Origin: Lachnospiraceae bacterium | GTDB lineage: Bacteria; Bacillota_A; Clostridia; Lachnospirales; Lachnospiraceae | NCBI GenBank assembly: GCA_018365895.1 | Contig: JAGZJD010000039.1 | Location: forward strand, 1 to 22,433 | Length of the DNA: 22,433 nucleotides | Reading direction: 5' to 3' | Shown: in pieces, positions 7,952 through 15,923 of the stretch | Position numbering within the stretch: the first letter of the stretch is position 1 | Layout: every line of letters begins with the position of its first letter | The notes under the pieces: model-generated | Database searches by the model: none | The model's input: the letters and a program-made list of their open reading frames with translations, nothing else | Told to the model about the DNA's origin: nothing | Made by a program: the position numbers and the translations under genes

Positions 7952-8794
7952 ATGAGAATTTTAGTAACAGGTGTAAAAGGACAGCTTGGTTACGATGTAG
8001 TGAACGAGTTGGAAAAAAGAGGACATACAGCGATTGGTGTTGACATTGATGAAATGGATATTACAGATGCAGAAGCTGTTGATCGTGTAATTACAGAAGC
8101 GGATGTAGAAGCGGTCATTCATTGTGCAGCATATACAGCAGTAGATGCTGCCGAGGACAATCTTGAACTTTGCCGCAAGGTAAATGCAACCGGAACAGAA
8201 AATATTGCGAAGGTATGCAAAAAGCTTGACCTGAAGATGGTGTACATTAGTACAGATTATGTGTTTGATGGGGAAGGCGAACGTCCGTGGGAGCCGGATG
8301 ACAGACGTGATCCGCTGAATGCATATGGAATTGGAAAATATGAAGGTGAACTCGCGGTAGAAGAAAATCTCGAGAAATACTTTATTATCCGAATCGCATG
8401 GGTATTTGGTGTGAATGGAAAGAACTTTATTAAGACAATGCTGAAACTTGGGGAAACACGGGATGAGGTTAGCGTTGTAAATGATCAGATCGGCTCACCG
8501 ACATACACATATGATCTTGCAAGACTGATCGTAGATATGGTAGAGACAGAGAAATACGGAAGATATCATGCTACAAATGAAGGTTTTTGTTCCTGGTATG
8601 AATTTGCCTGTGAAATTTTCAGACAGGCAGGCATGAATGTGAAGGTAAATCCGGTTACGAGCGATGAATTTCCTGCAAAGGCAAAGAGACCGCACAATAG
8701 CCGTATGAGCAAAGAGAAACTAAGTGAGAATGGATTTGAGCGGCTGCCGTCATGGCAGGATGCGCTGAAGCGCTATCTGGAAGTAATCCGATAG
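7952..8794 (+). CDS. rfbD: dTDP-4-dehydrorhamnose reductase
   Basis: Cytoplasmic short-chain dehydrogenase family enzyme that reduces dTDP-4-keto-L-rhamnose to dTDP-L-rhamnose with NAD(P)H, the last step of the pathway. The 280-residue protein shows the nucleotide-binding GVKGQLG (7-13), CAAYTAVDAAE (58-68), the catalytic STDYVFDG (100-107, Thr101) and the YGIGK pair (Tyr125, Lys129). I start it at ATG 7952 after the AGAAAGGA site; an in-frame ATG at 7904 lies inside the preceding gene with no ribosome site. It is 22 bases downstream of the giant glycosyltransferase. Its base composition is clearly richer in G and C than the genes to the left, so it may be native sequence at the edge of an imported cassette. 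Confidence 0.95.
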   Translation: MRILVTGVKGQLGYDVVNELEKRGHTAIGVDIDEMDITDAEAVDRVITEADVEAVIHCAAYTAVDAAEDNLELCRKVNATGTENIAKVCKKLDLKMVYISTDYVFDGEGERPWEPDDRRDPLNAYGIGKYEGELAVEENLEKYFIIRIAWVFGVNGKNFIKTMLKLGETRDEVSVVNDQIGSPTYTYDLARLIVDMVETEKYGRYHATNEGFCSWYEFACEIFRQAGMNVKVNPVTSDEFPAKAKRPHNSRMSKEKLSENGFERLPSWQDALKRYLEVIR

Positions 8795-8810
8795 AGAAAT
8801 GAGGTGTGCT

Positions 8811-9434
8811 ATGAAGAGGCGTATTGAAACAGTTGCTGCGATGGTGTTGGTTCTTGCGCTGACTGCATGCGGGGAACAGGGTACCGGTGCAGGAACTGAT
8901 GCACAAGTTCAGGAGCAGCAGGGAACAGAAGAACAGGATAAGACTGCTGGGAAAGAAGAAGAAGCGTCAGAAGATAAAACTTCACAGGATGATGCCGGAG
9001 CAGATGGAGAAAAAACGGAAGAAGAACTGCGGGAAGAGACAGAAAATCAGCGTGAGATTGAAGTGTACAGCAGCAATGAAGATGCAACAGGATTTGTCAC
9101 AACATTGGCAGTTATTCCGGACTTGACAGCAGCAAATATCTTAAATGAACTTGCATACAAGAATGTAATTCCGGAAGATATTACTGCGAACAGCTGTAAG
9201 TTGAAAGAAGAAGGCGGGAAACGCCTTTTGGATGTAGATTTGTCAGGGAATTTTGCAGAGTATCTTGGAAGTCAGGGGACAAGTGGAGAAATGCTGACGA
9301 TGGGAGGTGTTTGCAATACTTTTTTGAAGGCATATGTGTGTGACGGAATCAAAATTACTGTTGACGGAAGTATGCTGACGACAGGACATGCAGAGTATGA
9401 TGGGTACCAGGAATTCATGGAATCAGCAAGATAA
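8811..9434 (+). CDS. GerMN-domain lipoprotein
   Basis: A predicted membrane-anchored lipoprotein of 207 residues. The N-terminus MKRRIETVAAMVLVLALTAC is a type II signal peptide with lipobox LTAC, and Cys20 is the lipidation site. A Glu/Lys/Gln-rich linker (about 24-82) follows, then a domain (about 88-200) with the GerMN pattern: LNELAYKNVIPEDI, a conserved LLDVDLSGNFAEYL core and a closing MLTTGHAEYDG. GerMN domains are known from the sporulation/germination protein GerM and from lipoproteins such as LpqB, and are thought to bind cell-wall-associated ligands. The start ATG 8811 follows GAGGTG; an ATG at 8799 overlaps that site. It is embedded between rfbD and a glycosyltransferase, so a role in polysaccharide or wall assembly is inferred rather than one in germination. 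Confidence 0.8.
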   Translation: MKRRIETVAAMVLVLALTACGEQGTGAGTDAQVQEQQGTEEQDKTAGKEEEASEDKTSQDDAGADGEKTEEELREETENQREIEVYSSNEDATGFVTTLAVIPDLTAANILNELAYKNVIPEDITANSCKLKEEGGKRLLDVDLSGNFAEYLGSQGTSGEMLTMGGVCNTFLKAYVCDGIKITVDGSMLTTGHAEYDGYQEFMESAR

Positions 9435-9458
9435 TGAGATAAGGTAAGGACTGTTAGT

Positions 9459-11306
9459 ATGAGTGATAAGAAAAAAACGGAATACCGGATTGCCTGGATG
9501 AAAGTGCTTCGGAAACTTTCTATTTATAATATAAAAAAAGGATTACTGTATTTGAGACATTACGGACTGAAAGAATTTTGGTTTCGAATGAAAGAGCGCT
9601 TCCAGGCAGAAGCAGCAGATTATGGGAAATGGTATGAGAATCATAAGGCATCTGAGGAGGAACTGGCAAAACAGCGGAAAGAACATTTTGCCAAGGAACC
9701 TTTGATCAGTATTCTTGTTCCGGTCTATAATACTCCACGGGAATTTCTTGTTCAGTTGTTAAGATCAGTCGGGACACAGACTTATCATAACTGGGAAATT
9801 TGTATTGCAAATGCCAGCGTAGATAATAAGGGAGTAATCGAGGTGCTGGAACATTATCAGGAGAAAACAAAACGCCTGAAAGTGATCAATGTTCCGGAGA
9901 ATGAAGGAATCTCTCAGAATACGAATAAAGCGCTGTCGATTGCATCCGGAGAGTATGTAGCGCTTCTGGATCATGATGATCTGCTGGCGCCAAATGCACT
10001 TTATGAGATTGTGAAAGTGATTAATAATAAGGAAGATGCGGATGTTATCTATACAGATGAAGACAAGGTAACCGCAGATTTAAAAGAACATTTTCAGCCG
10101 CATTTTAAACCGGATTTCAGCGAAGATCTTTTGCGTTCTAACAACTACATTTGTCACTTTTTTGTGGCAAAACGGGAAATTGTGAATGAGGTTGGCGGAT
10201 TTCATCCGGAATTTAATGGTGCGCAGGACTATGATCTAATCTTCCGCTGTACAGAGAAGGCGAGAGGAATCTATCATGTACCGAAAATTTTGTATCACTG
10301 GAGAACCCATAAGGCTTCTACTGCGGACAATCCGGCCAGTAAAATGTATGCCTTTGATGCAGGAAAGCGAGCTATTGAAGAACATTTAAAACGAGTGGGA
10401 GAAAATGGTGAGGTCAGTCATACAAAAGATCTTGGATTTTATCGGGTAAAATATCCGGTAATTGGAAACCCGAAGGTGTCGATTATTATTCCAAATAAAG
10501 ATGAAATTGCGTCTCTTGAGAAATGTATCCATTCCATTCGGGAAAAAACAGATTATAAAAACTATGAGATTATTGTTGTAGAAAATAATAGTGAAAAGAG
10601 CGAAACATTTGAGTTTTATAAGAAAATTGAACGTGACTGGCTGAAGGTAATTTACTGGGAGCGGGAATTTAATTATTCGGCAATCAATAACTTTGGTGTG
10701 CGCCATGCCACAGGAGATTATCTGCTCTTCCTAAATAATGATGTAGAAGTAATCAATCGTGACTGGATGACGGAAATGCTGTCTCATTGTCAGAGAAAAC
10801 ATGTCGGAGTTGTAGGGGCGAAGCTTTACTACCCGGACAATACCATCCAGCATGCAGGAATTGTTATTGGAATTGGCGGGATTGCCGGAAATATGTTTAC
10901 CGGTATGTCGAGAAGCTTTACAGGATATCTTCACAAAGCATCGATTCAGCAGGATTTAAGCGCAGTGACGGCGGCATGTATGATGGTGGAGCGTCATGCA
11001 TTTGAGAAGGTAAAGGGATTCGAGGAAGATCTGGCAGTAGCATTTAATGACGTGGACTTCTGTTTGAAAATCCGAAAAGCGGGATATCTTGTCGTATATA
11101 ATCCGAATGTAGAGTTGTATCATTATGAATCAAAAACGCGGGGAAAAGAAGATACAAAAGAAAAGCTGAAACGTTTTCAGAGTGAGATTGATTACATGAA
11201 AGAGCGTTGGAGCCAAATTCTTGAACAGGGAGATCCCTATTATAACGTGAATTTTTCATTGATAAAATGTGATTATTCTTTGAAAAACAATGACAAAAAG
11301 TCATAG
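9459..11306 (+). CDS. Tandem-domain GT2 glycosyltransferase (probable rhamnosyltransferase)
   Basis: A 615-residue protein with two consecutive GT-A fold GT2 domains. A basic N-terminal region of about 80 residues may lie on the membrane. Domain one (about 82-300) contains ISILVPVYNTP, the metal site LLDHDDLLAP (about 168-177) and a FNGAQDYDLIFR acceptor-side motif. Domain two (about 340-560) contains VSIIIPNKDE, VVENNS and LFLNNDVEVI (near 425), with FNDVDFCLKIR later. Double GT2 proteins like this are frequent in rhamnan-type loci and can make alternating linkages. Sugar specificity cannot be read from sequence. It is the last gene before a strong terminator and starts 24 bases after the GerMN lipoprotein gene, with an AAGGTAAGGA ribosome site. 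Confidence 0.88.
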   Translation: MSDKKKTEYRIAWMKVLRKLSIYNIKKGLLYLRHYGLKEFWFRMKERFQAEAADYGKWYENHKASEEELAKQRKEHFAKEPLISILVPVYNTPREFLVQLLRSVGTQTYHNWEICIANASVDNKGVIEVLEHYQEKTKRLKVINVPENEGISQNTNKALSIASGEYVALLDHDDLLAPNALYEIVKVINNKEDADVIYTDEDKVTADLKEHFQPHFKPDFSEDLLRSNNYICHFFVAKREIVNEVGGFHPEFNGAQDYDLIFRCTEKARGIYHVPKILYHWRTHKASTADNPASKMYAFDAGKRAIEEHLKRVGENGEVSHTKDLGFYRVKYPVIGNPKVSIIIPNKDEIASLEKCIHSIREKTDYKNYEIIVVENNSEKSETFEFYKKIERDWLKVIYWEREFNYSAINNFGVRHATGDYLLFLNNDVEVINRDWMTEMLSHCQRKHVGVVGAKLYYPDNTIQHAGIVIGIGGIAGNMFTGMSRSFTGYLHKASIQQDLSAVTAACMMVERHAFEKVKGFEEDLAVAFNDVDFCLKIRKAGYLVVYNPNVELYHYESKTRGKEDTKEKLKRFQSEIDYMKERWSQILEQGDPYYNVNFSLIKCDYSLKNNDKKS

Positions 11307-11321
11307 ATTAAACGTGTGCTG

Positions 11322-11357
11322 AAAGGGCAGGTTTTGTTAAAAACTTGCCCTTTTTTT
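11322..11357 (+). terminator. Rho-independent terminator after the first polysaccharide operon
   Basis: AAAGGGCAGGTTTT pairs with AAAACTTGCCCTTT (one G-U) around a very short loop, followed by seven T residues. It starts 15 bases after the stop of the tandem GT2 gene and closes that transcription unit. Confidence 0.9.
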
Positions 11358-11373
11358 CATTCAATGGTATAAT
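11345..11373 (+). promoter_or_regulatory. Candidate promoter P1 overlapping the terminator
   Basis: TTGCCC (11345-11350) and a perfect TATAAT (11368-11373) are 17 bases apart. The -35 element lies within the 3' arm of the preceding terminator. It would drive the sugar-1-phosphate transferase gene at 11512 with a leader of about 130 bases. Confidence 0.5.
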
Positions 11374-11450
11374 AAGAAAAGTTTATCCTAAATTTGTGCA
11401 TATTTTTGGAGTGATTTGGGCAGATTAAGGAAAATTTAAGACAAAATATA

Positions 11451-11479
11451 TTGAGTTTCAGAGACTCCTGTTATATGAT
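11451..11479 (+). promoter_or_regulatory. Candidate promoter P2 for the sugar transferase operon
   Basis: TTGAGT (11451-11456) and TATGAT (11474-11479) have a 17-base spacer and lie 32 bases before the ATG at 11512. It may work in tandem with the TATAAT promoter at 11345-11373 or be the main one. Confidence 0.45.
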
Positions 11480-11511
11480 AGAACAGTCATTTTTGGTAAA
11501 GGAATTATATT

Positions 11512-12927
11512 ATGTACAAGAAGAATAAAAAAAGCTGGGTAAAGCATCTTGATTTTTTACTGTTAGATGCGCTTTGTCTGGAAATTACATTTTATATTTC
11601 ATATATGATTCGTGTGGATAAGATGTTTCGCTTTCCTGTGATTCAGGATTATTACGACAGGCTTGCGCTCGTATTGCTGCTGCTGGATCTTTCAATTGTA
11701 TTTTTTACAGAAGCTTATACTGGGATTCTACGCAGGAATCGAGTTCAGGAGTTAAAAGCGGTTATTATGCACTGTACAGCGATTTTTCTTGGAATCACTG
11801 TTTATCTGTGGGTAACAAAGCAGTCGGAAATTTATTCTCGTCAGGTTATTCTTGTATTCTGGGCAGCATCTATCTTTGTGGAATATTTTGGAAGATGTAT
11901 TTTGAAGATTATTGTAAGACAATATATGATTCATAGAAAGAAATTTTCTAAAATGATCATTATTACAGAAGAGAGATATGCGCTGGAGTGTGTTTCTGAT
12001 TTTAGAGATAATCGATATAAAGAATTTGAAGTAGCAGGTGTAGTACTTTTGGATGTCGATAAGACTGGTGAGGAAGTATACGGAGTACCGGTTGTTGCGG
12101 CAGCAGATACTTTTCTTGAATATGTCCGTCTCAATGTGGTAGATGAGATTTTTATTCATGGAGATACACGGGAAGGCAGTGAGGCTTTGGCAAATGAGCT
12201 GATTGAACTGGGACTTACAGTTCATTTCAGTCTTGTGAGAGAATCACAGTTGATGCCAAATAAGATGGTGGAGCATTATGGAAGATACATGGTTTTGACT
12301 TCCAGTATGAAGATTGCTACTACGAGGCAGTTATTTTTAAAGCGGGCAATGGATATTGTCGGAAGTCTTGTCGGACTTTTGTTTACAGGAATTGCCTTTC
12401 TGATTTTTGCACCGATTGTTAAGCTTCAATCTCCGGGACCAATCTTCTATTCACAGACACGTGTCGGAAAGAATGGGCGTCAGTTCAAGTTTTATAAATT
12501 CCGTACGATGGTTGTTGGGGCAGATGCAATGAAGAAAGACCTTATGGCACAAAATGAGATGAAAGGGCTCATGTTCAAGATGGAGAATGATCCCCGTATC
12601 TTTGGTATCGGGAAATTTATGCGTAAATATTCCATCGATGAACTTCCGCAGTTCTGGAATGTGCTGAAAGGCGATATGAGTCTTGTTGGGACAAGACCGC
12701 CGACCGTGGAAGAATTTAAACAATATGAGCTCCATCATAAAGCAAGGCTTGGTATCAGACCGGGACTTACTGGAATGTGGCAGGTCAGCGGACGGAGCGA
12801 TATTAAAGATTTTGAAAAGATTGTGGCACTGGATACCCAGTATATATCTAATTGGTCGCTGGGAATGGATATGCGGATTTTGTTCCGTACAGTCCTTGTA
12901 GTGCTGACAGGAAAAGGATCATCATGA
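11512..12927 (+). CDS. Polyprenyl-phosphate sugar-1-phosphate transferase (WbaP/CpsE-type)
   Basis: Initiating enzyme that transfers a sugar-1-phosphate from a nucleotide sugar to undecaprenyl phosphate in the cytoplasmic membrane. The 471 residues have the full polyisoprenyl glycosylphosphotransferase layout: four N-terminal membrane segments (about 12-130), a nucleotide-fold CoA_binding_3-like middle domain (about 145-260), and a catalytic bacterial sugar transferase domain after a hydrophobic segment near 283-305. Catalytic-domain motifs are SPGPIFYSQTRVGKNG, FKFYKFRTM, the Asp-Glu dyad in YSIDELPQ (D376, E377), GDMSLVGTRPP and RPGLTGMWQVSGR. The transferred sugar is not predictable; galactose, glucose and others occur in this family. 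Start ATG 11512 follows AAAGGA. Its stop overlaps the next gene's start in an ATGA junction, so translation is coupled. Confidence 0.93.
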   Translation: MYKKNKKSWVKHLDFLLLDALCLEITFYISYMIRVDKMFRFPVIQDYYDRLALVLLLLDLSIVFFTEAYTGILRRNRVQELKAVIMHCTAIFLGITVYLWVTKQSEIYSRQVILVFWAASIFVEYFGRCILKIIVRQYMIHRKKFSKMIIITEERYALECVSDFRDNRYKEFEVAGVVLLDVDKTGEEVYGVPVVAAADTFLEYVRLNVVDEIFIHGDTREGSEALANELIELGLTVHFSLVRESQLMPNKMVEHYGRYMVLTSSMKIATTRQLFLKRAMDIVGSLVGLLFTGIAFLIFAPIVKLQSPGPIFYSQTRVGKNGRQFKFYKFRTMVVGADAMKKDLMAQNEMKGLMFKMENDPRIFGIGKFMRKYSIDELPQFWNVLKGDMSLVGTRPPTVEEFKQYELHHKARLGIRPGLTGMWQVSGRSDIKDFEKIVALDTQYISNWSLGMDMRILFRTVLVVLTGKGSS

Positions 12928-13688
12928 TAGATATTTCAATTGCAATTGTAGCTTATCATAACGAGATAGATGTGAGAAATGCGGTATGTTCCATCGAGGA
13001 GCATACCGCTGCGACTATATCCAAACAGATTTATATCATTGATAACAGCATTCAGCCAAATTTACTTGCAGATTTGGCCGGGGAATTCTCTGATGTAATC
13101 TATATGCGAACAGGGGAGAACCTCGGATTTGGAGGTGGACATAATTATGTGCTTCCAAATCTGGAGTCAAAGTTCCATGCAATTGTGAATCCCGATATTA
13201 TTTTGAAGGAGGATACATTTTCAATTTTACTTGAATTTATGAAGGATGAGACGATTGGAATGGCTGTGCCAAGAATGGTAGATGAACAAGGAATGCGTCA
13301 GGACGCATATCGAAGAGAACTTACAGTAGCGGATATGGGAATCCGCATGTTTTTGCCGGGCTGTTTCAGAAAAAGGCAGCAATACCATACGATGCAGGAA
13401 ATGGATTATACAAAAGCTTTTGAAGTGCCGTTTGCGCAGGGAAGCTTTTTGTTTATCCGCACAGAGTTGTTTTGCAGGCTTGGTGGATTTGACCCGCGGT
13501 ATTTTATGTACATGGAAGACGCGGATTTGTGCCGGCGGGTAAGGCAGGAAAAGCGTCTTGTTTATTGTCCGGACACAACCGTAATTCACCGCTGGGAGAA
13601 GGGATCGCACAAAAATAGAAAGCTTTTACTTTGTCATATTATTTCGATGATGAAATATTTTCATAAATGGGGGTGGAAGCTGTGGTAG
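12924..13688 (+). CDS. GT2 glycosyltransferase (WbbL-like, probable rhamnosyltransferase)
   Basis: A single-domain GT-A fold glycosyltransferase of 254 residues. Motifs are ISIAIVAYHNE at the N-terminus, IIDNS, the ENLGFGGGHNY loop typical of rhamnosyltransferase-like GT2 enzymes, VNPDIIL as the metal-site region, and FDPRYFMYMEDADLCRR, the acceptor-side D-x-D motif that marks WbbL-type enzymes. The start is ATG 12924, overlapping the previous stop codon (ATGA), with AAAAGGA upstream; a longer in-frame ATG at 12852 would overlap the previous gene by 76 bases and has no ribosome site. Sitting directly behind the initiating transferase, it is a good candidate for adding the second sugar, possibly L-rhamnose from the rfbC/rfbD pathway (inference). 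Confidence 0.88.
   Translation: MIDISIAIVAYHNEIDVRNAVCSIEEHTAATISKQIYIIDNSIQPNLLADLAGEFSDVIYMRTGENLGFGGGHNYVLPNLESKFHAIVNPDIILKEDTFSILLEFMKDETIGMAVPRMVDEQGMRQDAYRRELTVADMGIRMFLPGCFRKRQQYHTMQEMDYTKAFEVPFAQGSFLFIRTELFCRLGGFDPRYFMYMEDADLCRRVRQEKRLVYCPDTTVIHRWEKGSHKNRKLLLCHIISMMKYFHKWGWKLW
13669..13675 (+). promoter_or_regulatory. Ribosome binding site that fixes a GTG start
   Basis: GGGGGTG pairs with the 16S rRNA 3' end like GGAGGTG, with one G-U in place of A-U. It is 6 bases before GTG 13682. The alternative ATG at 13667 has no comparable site. Confidence 0.55.
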
Positions 13689-14449
13689 ATCAAATCCGCA
13701 TTTCAGTCGCTGTTGTGACTTATAATGGAGTACGTTATCTGGCAGCACAGCTGGATTCGATTTTGAATCAGCTTGGCGAAGAAGATGAAGTAGTAATTTC
13801 GGATGACGGATCAAAAGACGGAACAATTAATTTGATTCGTTCTTTTCAGAAGACAGATTCCAGAATACGTTTGATACAGGGGCCGGGAAAAGGCGTCAAG
13901 AAGAATGTAGAACATGCGCTTTTGCATACGAGAGGAAAGTACATATTTCTGGCAGATCAGGACGATATATGGCTAGATACAAAGGTGGAAACAGTTATGA
14001 ATTGTTTTCGAGAAAAGCAGTGTATGGTAGTGATACACGATGCCCATGTATTTGCCGGAGAAAATTTTAAAGAATTTATAATGGATTCTTTTTTTGATTT
14101 TCGAAATGCGGGAGCAGGAGTTTTCAAAAATATTGTGAAAAACAGCTACATTGGATGTTGTATGGCATTTCGGCGGGAACTTCTTGAAATCGTTGTTCCG
14201 ATTCCGTCCTGTATTGAGATGCATGATCAGTGGATCGGAGTACTGGGAGATGCGCTGTTTGGTGCGTCTTGTTTTTGTGAGAAGCCTTTATTGCTGTATC
14301 GAAGACATGGAGAAAATCAATCCGATATGAAGCATTATGGAATTTTTAAGATGATTCGCAATCGGATCGTATTTGTAACTTGTTTTGTGGCGCGGATGAT
14401 ACGGGAGAAGATCTGCGGCAGGAAAAGAGGAAAACATAAAGGAGTATAA
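13682..14449 (+). CDS. GT2 glycosyltransferase (alpha-rhamnosyltransferase-like)
   Basis: A single-domain GT-A fold enzyme of about 255 residues. Motifs are ISVAVVTYNGVRYLAAQLDS at the N-terminus, VVISDDGSKDGT (the nucleotide-sugar binding SDDGS), FLADQDDIWL as the metal-binding D-x-D-D region, and EMHDQWIG in the C-terminal half. The combination of NG-x-YL-x-QLDSIL and ADQDDIW is typical of proteins annotated as alpha-L-Rha alpha-1,3-L-rhamnosyltransferases. I prefer the GTG start at 13682, supported by the site at 13669-13675; ATG 13667 would add five residues. It overlaps the previous gene by 7 bases, so translation is coupled. Its last codons contain the AAAGGAG ribosome site of the following LCP gene. 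Confidence 0.87.
   Translation: MVDQIRISVAVVTYNGVRYLAAQLDSILNQLGEEDEVVISDDGSKDGTINLIRSFQKTDSRIRLIQGPGKGVKKNVEHALLHTRGKYIFLADQDDIWLDTKVETVMNCFREKQCMVVIHDAHVFAGENFKEFIMDSFFDFRNAGAGVFKNIVKNSYIGCCMAFRRELLEIVVPIPSCIEMHDQWIGVLGDALFGASCFCEKPLLLYRRHGENQSDMKHYGIFKMIRNRIVFVTCFVARMIREKICGRKRGKHKGV
14438..14444 (+). promoter_or_regulatory. Strong ribosome binding site in front of a probable ATT start codon
   Basis: AAAGGAG at 14438-14444 lies within the last codons of the preceding glycosyltransferase gene and exactly 7 bases before ATT 14452. No ATG, GTG or TTG is within reach in the frame of the downstream LCP gene. The next ATG in that frame is at 14614, more than 160 bases away. Confidence 0.7.
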
Positions 14450-14451
14450 AT

Positions 14452-15810
14452 ATTACAGATCGACGAAATTCTGAGAGAGGCAGAAGGCGTCGGCCGGATG
14501 ACAGGCGGCGCAGCGATGAATATAGAAGACAAGAGAGCAGGCGACAGTATGACAGCCAGAGCAGACCGGAGGGAAGAAGACAGAATCCGGAACGAAGAAG
14601 GCCAGAAGAACATATGAGCGCAGAAGAACACAGGAGACGAGAAGAGATCCGTAGAAGAAATGAGCGAAGAAGGTCGGATGACCGTAGGAGCTATGAAGAG
14701 CGTAGCGCGGCCAGAAGAGAGCAGGAGGACTACGGAGAACGCCGACGTCCATCTAAAAAGGAGGTTCGTAGGCAGAAGGAGGAGTTGCGCAGGAAACGAA
14801 AGAGAAAACGGATTCTACTTCTTGTATCTGAACTTGTAATTCTGGCAGTTCTCTGTGTTGTTGCCTATGGAGTGATGAAGCTTGACAAGATAGATTATAC
14901 AAAGCTAGATAAAGAGAAACTGGAAGTGTACCGTGATACAGGTCCATATACCAATATAGCGCTGTTTGGTCTGGATTCAAGAGATGGAGAGATTGATGGC
15001 GGTGTTCGAAGTGACTGTATGATGGTGGCAAGCATTAATAATGAGACGGATGATGTCAGAATTATTTCTATTTATCGAGACACGCTTTTAAAACAAGAAG
15101 ACGGTGAGTTTGCAAAGGCCAACAGTGCGTATGCAAGAGGCGGCCCGCAAGCGGCAATCGCATTGATGAACCGAAATTTGGATCTGGATATTCAAAATTA
15201 TGTGAGCGTTAATTTTAATTCTCTTGTAGATATTGTGGATGCTCTTGGCGGAATTGAAATTGAGCTGACAGAAGAAGAACGGGTACATATGAATAATTAT
15301 CAGGTGGAGACGGCAGAAGTCGTGGGACAGTCGGTGCAGGAAGTTGAAGAGGCAGGACTTCAGAAACTGAATGGAGTGCAGGCGGTTTCCTATTCAAGAA
15401 TCCGATATACAGATGGAGGCGATTATAAGCGCGCAGAGCGTCAGCGACTTGTTCTTCAAAAGATCGTTGAGAAAGCTCAGAAGGCAAATCTTCTGACATT
15501 AAACAAATTGCTTGATAAAGTTCTTCCGCAGATTTCAACAAGTTTTTCTCAGAAACAGCTGCTTGGTATTGCAGCGAATGCGTTGTCTTACAAAATTGGC
15601 GAGATGCGTGGTTTTCCTTTTGAAATTGCAGGAACGGATAGGATTGCAGGAGATAATGCATCCTATGTAATTCCTGTTGGTATTGCGAATAATGTGACTC
15701 AGCTTCATCAATTTCTTTTTGCGGAAGAGAACTATGTGCCATCTGAGATTGTGCAATCAATTAGCAATGAAGTGAGTGAATTATCCGGAATTTATCCGGA
15801 AAATGAGTAG
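14452..15810 (+). CDS. LytR-CpsA-Psr (LCP) family protein with long arginine-rich N-terminus and probable AUU start
   Basis: LCP enzymes transfer lipid-linked glycopolymers onto peptidoglycan outside the membrane. From ATT 14452 the frame encodes about 452 residues: a cytoplasmic Arg/Glu/Asp-rich tail (1 to about 120), one membrane segment (about 121-142) and an outward LCP domain (about 160-400). LCP signatures are IALFGLDSRDG, SDCMMVASIN, ISIYRDTLL, NFNSLVDIVDALGGIEIEL, LNGVQAVSYSRIR and the ERQRLVLQKI arginine motif. The first ATG in frame (14614) has only a distant, weak ribosome site, while the sequence between 14452 and 14614 continues the same Arg-rich composition without a stop and follows a perfect AAAGGAG. 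I therefore extend the gene to ATT, a rare start known from infC. It is coupled to the glycosyltransferase gene upstream. If ATT is not used, the protein starts at 14614 (398 aa). Confidence 0.85.
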   Translation: MTDRRNSERGRRRRPDDRRRSDEYRRQESRRQYDSQSRPEGRRQNPERRRPEEHMSAEEHRRREEIRRRNERRRSDDRRSYEERSAARREQEDYGERRRPSKKEVRRQKEELRRKRKRKRILLLVSELVILAVLCVVAYGVMKLDKIDYTKLDKEKLEVYRDTGPYTNIALFGLDSRDGEIDGGVRSDCMMVASINNETDDVRIISIYRDTLLKQEDGEFAKANSAYARGGPQAAIALMNRNLDLDIQNYVSVNFNSLVDIVDALGGIEIELTEEERVHMNNYQVETAEVVGQSVQEVEEAGLQKLNGVQAVSYSRIRYTDGGDYKRAERQRLVLQKIVEKAQKANLLTLNKLLDKVLPQISTSFSQKQLLGIAANALSYKIGEMRGFPFEIAGTDRIAGDNASYVIPVGIANNVTQLHQFLFAEENYVPSEIVQSISNEVSELSGIYPENE

Positions 15811-15847
15811 AAAGTGGGAGAGATGGTAGGGAATTTCTGTATAAATA

Positions 15848-15876
15848 TTGAAATTTCCGGCAAAATACGCTAATAT
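15848..15876 (+). promoter_or_regulatory. Candidate promoter for the second LCP gene
   Basis: TTGAAA (15848-15853) and TAATAT (15871-15876) are 17 bases apart and lie 47 bases before ATG 15924. No terminator separates the two LCP genes, so this would be an internal promoter giving the second LCP and cohesin genes extra expression. Confidence 0.5.
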
Positions 15877-15923
15877 AAGTGGGAATTTGAATATTTGTAA
15901 ACATATCGAGAAAGGATAGGATT

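Noticed and set aside
11752..12225. 157-codon minus-strand open frame opposite the sugar transferase
   Set aside because: Shadow frame opposite the well-supported sugar transferase; no motif or ribosome site seen.
15215..15760. 181-codon minus-strand open frame opposite the first LCP gene
   Set aside because: Codon-phase shadow of a well-supported plus-strand LCP gene; no ribosome site or recognisable motif.
14614..15810. LCP gene starting at ATG 14614
   Set aside because: It has only an AGAAGG site 11 bases upstream. The upstream frame is open with the same composition and a perfect ribosome site at 14438, so the longer form from ATT 14452 is preferred; the ATG form is kept as an alternative in that entry.
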